A DNA stretch of 23,236 bases from JAITWN01 sp964581365 (GTDB taxonomy: Bacteria; Pseudomonadota; Gammaproteobacteria; SZUA-140): NCBI GenBank assembly GCA_964581365.1, contig CAZOOF010000036.1:1-23236 (forward strand), in the 5' to 3' direction. A program made the translations under genes and the position numbers. Below the pieces are notes generated by a model, which ran no database searches, had not been told where the DNA came from, and was given only the letters and a program-made list of their open reading frames with translations. Positions 6,917-15,377 of this stretch are shown in pieces (the first letter of the stretch is position 1; every line of letters starts with the position of its first letter).

Positions 6917-7378
6917 ATGATAACGAAGACCTTCCCTCGCGACAAGACTCTGGAAGTGGCACGGGCGTGCGTCTGCCTGCATGTGCATAGGGCTGCGCGG
7001 ACACTTGCCCGCCATTTCGATGAGGCCTTCCGTCCTCTGGACCTGACCAACGGTCAGTTTTCGCTGTTGATGTCGCTGAACCGGCCGGAGCCGCCGAGCA
7101 TCGGCGAACTCGCGCCGTTCCTGGCCATGGACCGAACCACGCTCACAGCCATGATCAAACCACTCGAAAAACGTGGTCTTATTGAGGTGCTGAGCGACTC
7201 GAACGACCGTCGCAAACGGCGGCTGCGACTGAGCCCCCAGGGACATGCCCTGCTCAAACGCGCCTACCCGGTCTGGCGCCAGGCGCTCGCCGAACTCGAC
7301 GAAGCCCTGACCGATCCCGCAACGCTGCGCGAGCTGCTGCTGAGGATCGCTCCGCTGGAGCTTTCCCGCGGCGGTTGA
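6917..7378 (+). CDS. MarR family transcriptional regulator
   Basis: This 153-residue winged helix-turn-helix protein has a dimerisation helix (LHVHRAARTLARHFDEAFRP), then LTNGQFSLLMSL. The recognition helix region is IGELAPFLAMDRTTLTAMIK, and the wing contains SDSNDRRKRRLRLSPQG. This is the complete MarR layout. It is divergent from the DUF1428-VOC-VOC-AHSA1-AHSA1 operon and separated from it by a perfect palindrome. Regulation of that operon in response to a small ligand is the natural inference. A cysteine pair near the N-terminus (RACVCLHVH) could allow redox sensing, which is speculative. No ribosome site precedes the ATG. Confidence 0.93.
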   Translation: MITKTFPRDKTLEVARACVCLHVHRAARTLARHFDEAFRPLDLTNGQFSLLMSLNRPEPPSIGELAPFLAMDRTTLTAMIKPLEKRGLIEVLSDSNDRRKRRLRLSPQGHALLKRAYPVWRQALAELDEALTDPATLRELLLRIAPLELSRGG

Positions 7379-7460
7379 AGATCAGACGCGCGGCGGATGA
7401 AGGGATGAGGCCAGCCGTTGCACAGAACGCGGGCGGTTCCGGACCGCCAGCATTGCGGAC

Positions 7461-8645
7461 CTACCAAGCCCAATGATGCTTGCGCACGCCCAGACGATGG
7501 TTGTGTGGCGACCGCTTCGACCGGCCAGGCCCGCTGTACAGCAGCTTTTCCAGCCCCCTCTCCCGCATCAGGGATATGAACTGCGAATCAAGGAATCCGG
7601 TACGAGAGGCATGCTGAGACAGATCGATGTCGCCGAAGGCATTGACCTCCAGGATTCGCGGCCCATCATCGCATATCGCAATATCCCAGCCCGGGCAGAT
7701 GTAGCCATGAAACGCGGCCTGCGCTTCCCGGACAAGCTCCACCACCTGGCTCCAGTGCGGAATCTCGAAACCGACCAAGCTGCGGCCCGAGCGAGGATGC
7801 AACGGATCGAGCTGTTGCGATACGCCGGTGCCGCCGACCACCCGCCGTACCGTGCCTGTGTCGATATCGACCGCCGCCAGCATATTGCCGCTGCTGCCGT
7901 GGGCAAAATTGTCGGAATCCGAGGTTCCGACGTTGATCTTGAACACGGCTCGGATTACCTCGATGCGATCCGGAGCGAGAAAGGTATGGATGCGCAAACC
8001 CGAAATCTTGTCGGACTGCGTGAGCTCGCGGATGTCGCGATGCGCAATGAGGGGTTGCTGAAAGATCCAGCCTAACGACCTTCCATTATCGAGCGTCCTG
8101 GTCAGCTCTCCAATCGAAATCGAGCTGTCATCGCCGAGCAGGATGTCGTCCCCGGCGATGTCCCTCAACAGCATATTGCCGCGACCGAAAGCGCCGAACG
8201 CAGGTTTCACATATACCGGAAGACTCCCGGGAGTGCGCAAGAACCGCTCCAGATCCGCGGCAGTCTGCAGGCAAAGCCTGGCATGGGGACGAATGGCGCC
8301 GTATACGGCGCGGACTTCCGGGATCGTAAACCCATGTCCGCCCAGCACAGCGTACATGGTGACCTTGTCGACGCTGATGAAGCGCGAATAATCGTCGACC
8401 AGGATTTCCTCCAGCACCGATTGCTGCCGATATCCTCCGAACTCTCTCTTTTCCTTGTAGCTCAAATCGTTTCGATAGAGCTGAAAGTCCAGATATTCGG
8501 TCAGGCCGAGGCGGCTGACGGACAGGCGCAGCTTCAGCGCCTCCAGAAGCAACGCAGCAAGCGGACGGTTTGCTGCCCTTGCAGCAAGCCGGTATTCCTG
8601 CATCAGTCTCATGCGAGCATCCACGCAAGTGTGAGACAAACCCAT
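7461..8645 (-). CDS. Sugar-transfer-associated ATP-grasp protein
   Basis: This protein of about 394 residues matches the ATP-grasp group named for association with sugar-transfer loci. A helical N-terminus contains LGLTEYLDFQLYRNDLSYKE. The nucleotide-binding part has VYVKPAFGAFGRGNML. The metal and ATP-binding half contains ISGLRIHTFLA, DNFAHGSSGNMLAAVDIDTG and a closing ICDDGPRILEVNAFGDIDLS. ATP-grasp enzymes join a carboxylate to an amine or thiol through an acyl phosphate; the substrate of this subgroup is unknown. The N-terminus is uncertain. ATG at 8645 has only a weak GGAG close upstream, and in-frame ATGs at 8612 and 8603 are alternatives. It is divergent from the Ddh gene and convergent with the MarR gene. 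Confidence 0.85.
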   Translation of the reverse strand: MGLSHTCVDARMRLMQEYRLAARAANRPLAALLLEALKLRLSVSRLGLTEYLDFQLYRNDLSYKEKREFGGYRQQSVLEEILVDDYSRFISVDKVTMYAVLGGHGFTIPEVRAVYGAIRPHARLCLQTAADLERFLRTPGSLPVYVKPAFGAFGRGNMLLRDIAGDDILLGDDSSISIGELTRTLDNGRSLGWIFQQPLIAHRDIRELTQSDKISGLRIHTFLAPDRIEVIRAVFKINVGTSDSDNFAHGSSGNMLAAVDIDTGTVRRVVGGTGVSQQLDPLHPRSGRSLVGFEIPHWSQVVELVREAQAAFHGYICPGWDIAICDDGPRILEVNAFGDIDLSQHASRTGFLDSQFISLMRERGLEKLLYSGPGRSKRSPHNHRLGVRKHHWAW

Positions 8646-8781
8646 CGCTCCGAAGAAATTCGGTCGAATGGGACCCTTCTCCTGTCCATGGACTACTGCT
8701 CCGAGGAAAGACTGGCGCCGGTACCGGAGCGCCCGGAATTACGATAGTGATGATCAGGCAAAAGCTGCGGCGCCGACCATA

Positions 8782-8799
8782 ATACCAACGGGTAGGTAT
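8782..8799. promoter_or_regulatory. Imperfect palindrome of TetR-operator type
   Basis: ATACCAACGGGTAGGTAT has seven of nine half-site positions symmetric (ATACCnACn/nGTnGGTAT). It lies between the divergent ATP-grasp and Ddh genes, just upstream of a candidate promoter. Its form resembles operators of TetR-family repressors, but no such regulator is encoded in the window. Confidence 0.4.
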
Positions 8800-8814
8800 A
8801 ACCCTGACGCCAGC

Positions 8815-8843
8815 GAGACAATCGCGCATCGATGGCGGATAAT
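8815..8843 (+). promoter_or_regulatory. Candidate promoter for the diaminopimelate dehydrogenase gene
   Basis: GAGACA (8815-8820) and GATAAT (8838-8843) are separated by 17 bases. The expected transcript would start near 8850 and have a leader of about 50 bases to the ATG at 8901. This supports 8901 as the start rather than the in-frame ATG at 8832. Assignment is by consensus similarity. Confidence 0.4.
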
Positions 8844-8900
8844 GCGACCTTTGATTTTCAATGCTTCGACACAGTGTGTCTCGGATCTGAAAGAGCTCGC

Positions 8901-9887
8901 ATGACCAACAGAATCAGAATCGGTATCGCCGGCTACGGCAATCTGGGCAAGGGTGTGGAACTGGCGCTGGCGCGCTCTCCGGACATGGAGTTCGTCGGCG
9001 TCTTCACCCGGCGTGATCCCGCCACCCTGAAACTACAGACTCCCGGCGTGCCCGTGCATGCCATGGATCTTGTGGCCGACTTCACCGACGCCATCGATGT
9101 GCTCATTCTCTGCGGCGGGTCGAAGTCGGATCTTCCCGAACAGGGTCCGGCGCTGGCGTCACTCTTCAATACCGTGGACAGTTTCGACACCCACGCGAAG
9201 ATTCCGGATTACTTCGCGGCGGTCGATGCCGCGGCGCAGCGCAGCTGCCGCACAGCGGTGATCTCGGCAGGCTGGGATCCCGGGCTGTTGTCGATCCAGC
9301 GCCTGTACGGTGACGCGGTGCTTGCGGATGGCGATACCTATACTTTCTGGGGGCCAGGTCTGAGCCAGGGGCATTCGGACGCCGTGCGCCGCATCCCCGG
9401 CGTCAGCGCAGCGGTGCAGTACACGATCCCGTCACAGGAGGCGCTCGAGCGCGTGCGCAGCGGTTCCCGTCCGGCGCTTAGCACCCGCGAGAAGCATGTG
9501 CGCGAATGCTACGTGGTGCTCGAGCCGGGTGCGGATGCGGCTGCGGTCGAGCAGGCGATCGTCACCATGCCGGATTACTTCGCCGACTACGAGACGAAGG
9601 TGCACTTCATCGACCTCGATGAGCTGCGACGCGATCACTCCGCGATGCCCCATGGAGGACTGGTCATACGCAGCGGCGAAACCGGCGCAGGCACCCGCCA
9701 GATGATGGAATTTTCGCTGCGGCTCGGCAGCAATCCGGAGTTCACCGCCAGCGTACTGACGGCCTGCGCCCGCGCCGCCTTCCGTCTCCATCAACAGGGC
9801 CAGTTCGGGGCGAAGACCATGTTCGACGTCGCACCCGGGCTTCTTTCACCGCGGAGCGCCGCCGAACTGCGCAGGGATCTCCTGTAA
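8901..9887 (+). CDS. ddh: meso-diaminopimelate dehydrogenase
   Basis: This NADP-dependent enzyme interconverts meso-2,6-diaminopimelate and L-2-amino-6-oxopimelate (tetrahydrodipicolinate) plus ammonia, a one-step route in lysine and peptidoglycan-precursor metabolism. The protein from ATG 8901 is 328 residues, the normal family length. It opens with the dinucleotide-binding loop GIAGYGNLGKG. Family segments follow: FTRRDP, DVLILCGGSKSDLPEQGP, NTVDSFDTHAKIPDYF, ISAGWDPGLLSIQRLYGDAV and TYTFWGPGLSQGHSDAVRRI. The open frame reaches back to an ATG at 8832, but the extra 23 residues are not family-like and overlap the candidate -10 box. The ribosome site is weak (AAGAG). Ddh is patchily distributed among Gram-negatives, so horizontal acquisition is possible. 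Confidence 0.9.
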   Translation: MTNRIRIGIAGYGNLGKGVELALARSPDMEFVGVFTRRDPATLKLQTPGVPVHAMDLVADFTDAIDVLILCGGSKSDLPEQGPALASLFNTVDSFDTHAKIPDYFAAVDAAAQRSCRTAVISAGWDPGLLSIQRLYGDAVLADGDTYTFWGPGLSQGHSDAVRRIPGVSAAVQYTIPSQEALERVRSGSRPALSTREKHVRECYVVLEPGADAAAVEQAIVTMPDYFADYETKVHFIDLDELRRDHSAMPHGGLVIRSGETGAGTRQMMEFSLRLGSNPEFTASVLTACARAAFRLHQQGQFGAKTMFDVAPGLLSPRSAAELRRDLL

Positions 9888-10331
9888 ACCGGGCGGTCGC
9901 TTCCGATACGCAAGCCGATGATCACCCATCGTCACGCGCCGACTCGTCCAGCCGCGGCAGACCCCGGCAATGAGATCTGTGTCTCAAGTTTTCTGCCAAC
10001 CAGCCGACAGAAACAGAAGCCGAACCTCTGTTCGCAGGCACCTCATTCGCGGATCTGATTACATTCTGGGACACGATCATTGCTCACTGCTTTCCGGTCT
10101 GACGCCACCCAAGCCAGGAAGCCAGGCCTTCGGAACCTGGCCGATCAGCGGCAAGCGCTCCCTGAGCCCGTCTCTGCCGATAGCTCGCTCGCTCAGCCTG
10201 GCACACGGCGCGCTGAGACCTGCCGATACTGCACCATCCCGGTGAAGCCCGGCAGCATCCAGACCCGGTTCGTCCCACTGCTTGCCTGCACACACCAAAC
10301 CAAAGTTTTCCGGCCGTACTAGGAGAAAACC
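9888..10331 (+). other. 444-bp gene-free leader of the two-partner secretion operon
   Basis: No convincing open frame occupies this stretch. It contains GCCAGG/CCTGGC, a six-pair hairpin near 10120-10142 with a nine-base loop, and several pyrimidine-rich segments. A good ribosome site (AGGAGA) lies just before the exoprotein ATG. I compared it by eye with the c-di-GMP riboswitch consensus and found no match. The promoter of the operon must lie here but I cannot place it. Confidence 0.5.
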
Positions 10332-13300
10332 ATGAACCACATCTACCGCCTCGTCTGGAGCGACGTTCTCAATGCCTTTGTCGCTTGCGCGGAGCTTACC
10401 AGGGCTCATGGCAAGCGCGGGTGCCTCACCGTGCTCGCCGCCGCCGTGCTCACGGCGCCAGCCCTGGCGGCGGACCTTCCGACGGGTGGACAGATCGTCG
10501 CCGGCAGCGGCCATATCGCCCAGAGCGGCAGCACGCTGACAGTGACGCAAGACAGTCAGCGGATCGCCGCCGACTGGCAGAGTTTCTCCATCGGCAACGG
10601 CAACACGGTCAACTTCGTACAGCCCTCGGCTTCCAGCGTGGCCCTCAACCGCGTGCTGGGCAGCGATGTTTCCGTGATCCAGGGCGCGCTGAACGCCAAC
10701 GGTCAGGTCTTTCTGGTGAATCCGAATGGTTTGCTGTTCACGCCGGGCGCGCAGGTCAATGTCGGCTCTCTGGTCGCCTCGACGCTGGATATTACCGTCG
10801 ATGACTTCATGGCCGGACGCTATCGCTTCTCCGGGGATTCTGACAAAGCGGTCATCAACCAGGGCAGCATCAAAGCGGCATCCGGCGGTACGATCGCTCT
10901 GATCGCCGGCACCATCGTCAACGCCGGCACCATCGAAGCCCCCAGGGGCGATGTCCTCATGGGAGCCGGCCGGAAGGTCACGCTCGATCTTGGCGGCCCG
11001 GTGAAGATCCAGATCGATGAAGGCGCGCTGCAGGCGCAGATCGATCAGGGCGGCGTCATCCTGGCCGAGGGCGGCAGGGTCTACCTCACCGCCGAAGCCG
11101 CGGGCGATCTGGCATCGGCGGCGATCAACCATACTGGCATCATCGAAGCTAAGACGCTCGCCACAGGTGAACGCGGTGAAATCATCCTGCTCGGCGATCT
11201 CGAGCGCGGCACGGTCCAGGTATCCGGTCGGCTCGACGCCTCGGCACCGAACGGTGGTGATGGCGGTTTCGTGGAGACCAGCGCTGCCAGGATACGGATC
11301 ACGGATGATGCCCGCATCACCACCAGAGCAGCTCATGGAGCGAATGGCACCTGGCTCATCGATCCCCAGGACTTCATCATTGCCGCCAGCGACGGCGACA
11401 TCACCGGCACCGCTCTGAGCAACAACCTGGCGGACAATGACATCGTCATCGAAAGCGTCGACGGCGCTACCGCGGGCAACGGCGACATCTTCGTCAGAGA
11501 CGATGTCGTCTGGTCTTCGGGAACCAAGCTGACGCTGCGCGCCGACCGCAACATCTATATTCACGCCAGCATCGACGCGTCCCAGGATCTCGGCGGGTCG
11601 GTGGCTCTTGAATATGGCCAGGGGTCGGTCGCAGCCGGAAATACCGCGCGATTCGACTTCGGCCTGAGCGGCGGAGCGCAGTTCGCCGGCAGTATCGAGC
11701 TGCAGGGCGGCGATACCTTCTCGACCAAGCTCGGCAGCGACGGCGTCACCATCGACTATTTCGTGATTTCCGATCTCCCCGGACTGCAACACATGAACGC
11801 GGATCCGAGCGCCGCCTACGCGCTCGGTAGCGACATCAACGGTACCGGAGGAACCTTGGTGCCGATCGGCAACCAGGCGAACCGTTTCACCGGAGTATTC
11901 GATGGCTTGGGGCATACCATCGAGGGGTTGAATATCAACCGCGCCACGGCCAATCCGCAGACTGCCCGCGACTATGCCGGCGTGTTCGGATACGTGGGGA
12001 GCAGCGGCGAGATCCGCAATGTCGGCACGAACGGCGTCAGCGTCAGAGGACGCTCGTACGTAGGCGGACTGGTCGGTTACAACGAGGGCGTGATCAGCCA
12101 CAGCTTCTCCACCACCCCTGAGGTTCGGGGAACCACCTATGTCGGCGGACTGGCGGGTTTCAATGCCGGAACCATCACGCTGAGTTATGCAACCGGAAAT
12201 ATTGTCGGATCCGCAGGCCTGGGCGGGCTCGTTGGCACCAATAACGGAGAGATCTCCCAGAGCTTCGCGACCGGAAACCTCACCAGCGGCGGATCGAGCG
12301 TCGGCGGACTGGCGGGAGACAATCATGGACGGATCTCACTGAGTTATGCGACGGGTAATGTAAACGGTTCCGACAACGCTGGCGGGCTGGTTGGTTACAA
12401 CTACGCCAGCGGAGAAATCGACCGCAGCTACGCGACCGGGAGCGTCTCCGGCGGTGATTTTCTCGGTGGCCTCGTCGGTGAGAATGCCGGCGCCATCGAG
12501 GACAGCTACTACGCTACGAGCAATGTGAATGGCACCCCCATAAACAACAATGGCGACAATAGCGGGGCGTACCTCGGCAATGTTCATGGCGAAGCGAAGA
12601 CTCTCGCCGAACTCCGCCAGCTCGACACCTTTGCCGCCTGGGACACGGACATCGACGACCAAGGCGGTACCGGCAGCGTCTGGCGCATCTATGATGGCTT
12701 CAGCACTCCGCTGCTGCGCGCCTTCCTGACCCAGCTGTCCATCGACAGCGCCGACGACAAGAAGACCTATGACGGACTTGCCTACACCGGTGCCAGCTAC
12801 GCGCCAACGGGTGCCGATCCGACCCATATTTCCGTCGGCGGAGATGCGATTGGCGCGATCGATGCCGGCAGCTACGCCATGGTTATCTACTCCGGCCAGC
12901 AGGGCTATGACCTGATCGGCAACACCGAAGGCACGCTGACCATCGACCCTCGGGTGCTCAGCCTGACCGGCAGCAGAGATTACGATGGGACCAATGAGAT
13001 CGCGACCAGCATCCTGACCCTCTCCAATCTGGTTGCCGGAGAATCGCTCGACCTTACCGGCTCGGGCGCGACCATGGATGACAAACACGCCGGCCTGGGC
13101 AAGGCGCTGAGCGATACCGGCACCATCGCCCTGGCGGACGGCGCGAATGGCAAGGCTTCCAACTACACCCTCACCGGCGGCGAACACACGGTGGACATCG
13201 CGCCCCGCGCCATCACCGTGTCGGGCGTCACCGCCAACAGCAAGGAATACGACGGAACGACCAACGCCGATCTCGTGTACTCGGACGACAATTTCAGCGG

Positions 13301-15377
13301 CATCCTGAACGGCGACGATATCACCGCGACCGGCGCCTTCAGTGACAAGAACGCTGGCACTGGCAAGCTCGTCACCTTCCTGACCGGCGGCGCGGATGCT
13401 GGCAACTACGTCTTCACCGGTCAGACCAGCACCACGGCCGACATCACGCCGAAGGCGCTCACCGTGAGCGGAGTCACCGCGAGCGACAAGGTCTATGACG
13501 GCAACCGAAATGCCGCCCTCACCTACGATGCAAGCAACCTCGACGGACTGATCAACGACGACCTCATTACCATCACGGGTCTGTTCGATGACAAGAACGC
13601 GGGCGTCGGCAAGACCGTGGCGTTCGGCTTTGGCGGGGATGACGCCGGCAATTACCAGATCACCGGCCAGGACAGCACCACCGCGGACATCACGCCGAAG
13701 GATCTCACCGCCATCTATACGGCTGAGAACAAGGTTTACGACCGCACCGAAACTGCGACGATCACTGCCACGAGCGAAGACATCATCGAGGGCGACGAGG
13801 TGGCGATCTCCGCCAGCGGCAGCTTCGCTGACAAGAACGCCGGCAACGGCAAGACGGTCACGATTGCTGATGGTGAGCTCACCGGTGATGACGCCGGCAA
13901 CTACAAGCTCCTCAATACCGACGATTCGGTGACGGCGAACATTACGCCCAAGGAGATTACCGGCACCATCACCGCAGCCGACAAGGTCTACGACGGCACC
14001 ACGACCGCGGTGACCAGTGGCGAGCTGAGCGGGGTCATCGCAGGCGACGACCTGAGCTTAATCAGCACCAGCGGCACTTTCGTCGACAAGAACGCCAGCG
14101 CCGGCAAGACCGTCAATGTCAGCGGCACCGTGGACGGCGCCGATGCGGGCAACTACACCGTGACCCTCAACGACACGACCACCGCCGACATCACCCCGAA
14201 GACGCTCACCGTCGCGGGGATTACCGCGAGCGACAAGGTTTACGACGGCACCACGAATGCCTTGGTCGATTATTCCGATGGTAACCTGGGCGGCCTGATC
14301 GGCGGGGATGACATCACCGTGTTCGGCGACTTCACCGACAAGAACGTCGGCACCAACAAGACCGTAAACCTCGCTCTCGGCGGCGAAGACCAGGGAAACT
14401 ACGTCATCACCGGGCAGGACAGCACCACCGCCAGCATCACGCCGAAGGCACTCACCGCCAGCTATACGGCGGCGGACAAGGTCTACGACGGCACGGTGAC
14501 GGCCTCGGTCTCGGGAACGAGCGCCGGCATCGTCACCGACGATGACGTCGTCATCACGGCCAACGGCAGCTTCGCTGACAAGAACGTCGGTAACGAAAAA
14601 ACGGTCACCGTCTCCGGCGGCGCGCTCACCGGAGATGACGCCGACAACTACACGCTGGTCAATACCGACGGCGTGACGACGGCGAGCATCACGCCGAAGG
14701 CCATCACCGGCACCATCATCGCGATGGACAAGATCTACGATGGCACCACCGTGGCAGACACCAGCGGATCGTTTGCTGGCGTGATCGAAGGCGATGAGCT
14801 GAACCTGACGACCAGCGGCAGCTTCGTCGACCGGAATGCCGGCGATGACAAGCTCGTCAATGTCAGCGGCACCGTGACCGGCGCCGATGCGGATAACTAC
14901 ACGGTGACCCTCAACGACACGAGCACCGCCAGCATCACGCCGAAGACGGTCACCGTCTCTGGTATCACCGCCAGGGACAAGCCCTTCGACGGGACCAGCG
15001 TCGCGGAGCTGGTGTTCGGCGATGACAACTTCGCCGGCCTGATCGGAGGCGACGAGGTCTTTGCCAGCGGCGCCTTTACCGACAGCCGCGTCGGCGCCAA
15101 CAAGACGGTGAATCTGTCCTTCAGCGGCGCTGATGCCGGGAACTACCTCTTCGAAGGGCAGAAGACGACCAAGGCGAGCATCGAAGGTGGCGCGACCAGC
15201 GATACCGCTGCCGAGGCCGCGGTTGCGCTGGCAGACCAGGAGGGCAGCCGGCAGCAGAAGCCACGCCCGCTCCCGGTCTCACCGGACGCGGCAACGGCCA
15301 TGCAACATCACATACAGGTGGCAAGTACCGGCATCCGCATGCCGGAGAACGTACTCTCGGACGAGGAGGAGAAATAA
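10332..15377 (+). CDS. Two-partner secretion exoprotein (FHA-like, GLUG/MBG/YDG repeats)
   Basis: This large secreted adhesin-like TpsA protein has 1681 residues. The N-terminus is an extended signal peptide region (MNHIYRLVWSDVLNAFVACA) followed by a hydrophobic core and cleavage near ALAA, residue 47. A filamentous-haemagglutinin TPS domain follows (about 50-300) with NPNGLLF near 130, which directs passage through the partner TpsB pore. A linker leads to about six GLUG-type repeats (576-731, for example YVGGLVGYN). An MBG-like domain (about 800-873, KKTYDG) precedes nine YDG repeats (874-1620). The hydrophilic tail ends PENVLSDEEEK, with no sortase, LPXTG or membrane anchor, so it is either released or held by the transporter. 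The gene has AGGAGA before its ATG, and its TAA overlaps the transporter start. The ligand is unknown. Confidence 0.92.
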   Translation: MNHIYRLVWSDVLNAFVACAELTRAHGKRGCLTVLAAAVLTAPALAADLPTGGQIVAGSGHIAQSGSTLTVTQDSQRIAADWQSFSIGNGNTVNFVQPSASSVALNRVLGSDVSVIQGALNANGQVFLVNPNGLLFTPGAQVNVGSLVASTLDITVDDFMAGRYRFSGDSDKAVINQGSIKAASGGTIALIAGTIVNAGTIEAPRGDVLMGAGRKVTLDLGGPVKIQIDEGALQAQIDQGGVILAEGGRVYLTAEAAGDLASAAINHTGIIEAKTLATGERGEIILLGDLERGTVQVSGRLDASAPNGGDGGFVETSAARIRITDDARITTRAAHGANGTWLIDPQDFIIAASDGDITGTALSNNLADNDIVIESVDGATAGNGDIFVRDDVVWSSGTKLTLRADRNIYIHASIDASQDLGGSVALEYGQGSVAAGNTARFDFGLSGGAQFAGSIELQGGDTFSTKLGSDGVTIDYFVISDLPGLQHMNADPSAAYALGSDINGTGGTLVPIGNQANRFTGVFDGLGHTIEGLNINRATANPQTARDYAGVFGYVGSSGEIRNVGTNGVSVRGRSYVGGLVGYNEGVISHSFSTTPEVRGTTYVGGLAGFNAGTITLSYATGNIVGSAGLGGLVGTNNGEISQSFATGNLTSGGSSVGGLAGDNHGRISLSYATGNVNGSDNAGGLVGYNYASGEIDRSYATGSVSGGDFLGGLVGENAGAIEDSYYATSNVNGTPINNNGDNSGAYLGNVHGEAKTLAELRQLDTFAAWDTDIDDQGGTGSVWRIYDGFSTPLLRAFLTQLSIDSADDKKTYDGLAYTGASYAPTGADPTHISVGGDAIGAIDAGSYAMVIYSGQQGYDLIGNTEGTLTIDPRVLSLTGSRDYDGTNEIATSILTLSNLVAGESLDLTGSGATMDDKHAGLGKALSDTGTIALADGANGKASNYTLTGGEHTVDIAPRAITVSGVTANSKEYDGTTNADLVYSDDNFSGILNGDDITATGAFSDKNAGTGKLVTFLTGGADAGNYVFTGQTSTTADITPKALTVSGVTASDKVYDGNRNAALTYDASNLDGLINDDLITITGLFDDKNAGVGKTVAFGFGGDDAGNYQITGQDSTTADITPKDLTAIYTAENKVYDRTETATITATSEDIIEGDEVAISASGSFADKNAGNGKTVTIADGELTGDDAGNYKLLNTDDSVTANITPKEITGTITAADKVYDGTTTAVTSGELSGVIAGDDLSLISTSGTFVDKNASAGKTVNVSGTVDGADAGNYTVTLNDTTTADITPKTLTVAGITASDKVYDGTTNALVDYSDGNLGGLIGGDDITVFGDFTDKNVGTNKTVNLALGGEDQGNYVITGQDSTTASITPKALTASYTAADKVYDGTVTASVSGTSAGIVTDDDVVITANGSFADKNVGNEKTVTVSGGALTGDDADNYTLVNTDGVTTASITPKAITGTIIAMDKIYDGTTVADTSGSFAGVIEGDELNLTTSGSFVDRNAGDDKLVNVSGTVTGADADNYTVTLNDTSTASITPKTVTVSGITARDKPFDGTSVAELVFGDDNFAGLIGGDEVFASGAFTDSRVGANKTVNLSFSGADAGNYLFEGQKTTKASIEGGATSDTAAEAAVALADQEGSRQQKPRPLPVSPDAATAMQHHIQVASTGIRMPENVLSDEEEK
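12057..12524 (+). repeat. GLUG repeat block inside the exoprotein
   Basis: About six imperfect repeats of the form VGGLVGxNxGxIxxSYATGxVxG are encoded here (residues 576-731). GLUG motifs occur in secreted or surface proteins with beta-helical stalks, which suits the TPS passenger. Confidence 0.8.
12951..15191 (+). repeat. YDG repeat array (nine units) with higher-order order
   Basis: Nine YDG-type repeats of 82-86 residues are encoded. The first (12951-13208) is divergent. The next eight start at 13209, 13455, 13701, 13953, 14202, 14448, 14700 and 14946. Most carry DKxYDGTT near the start, then FxDKNAGxGKxV, DAGNYxxT and end TADITPK or TASITPK. Three subtypes can be separated, giving the order A-A-B-C-A-B-C-A. 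Subtype A reads LTVSGITASDK...ITGQDSTT. B reads LTASYTAADK...GALTGDDA. C reads ITGTITAADK...VTLNDT. Confidence 0.88.

Noticed and set aside
10060..10145. Possible c-di-GMP (GEMM-I) riboswitch in the adhesin leader
   Set aside because: GACGCCACCCAAGCC only loosely recalls the GEMM core; the CAAA segment, GAAA loop and exact GGGACGCAAAGCC core are absent.
10077..13187. Long antisense open frames (749 and 283 codons) opposite the exoprotein
   Set aside because: They lie entirely opposite a gene with clear domains, have no recognisable motif or ribosome site, and arise from GC-rich third positions and repeated codons.
13209..15191. Regular ~250-base repeats considered as a non-coding satellite or CRISPR-like array
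   Set aside because: Periods are multiples of three, the frame is open throughout and the translation is a known protein repeat (YDG).
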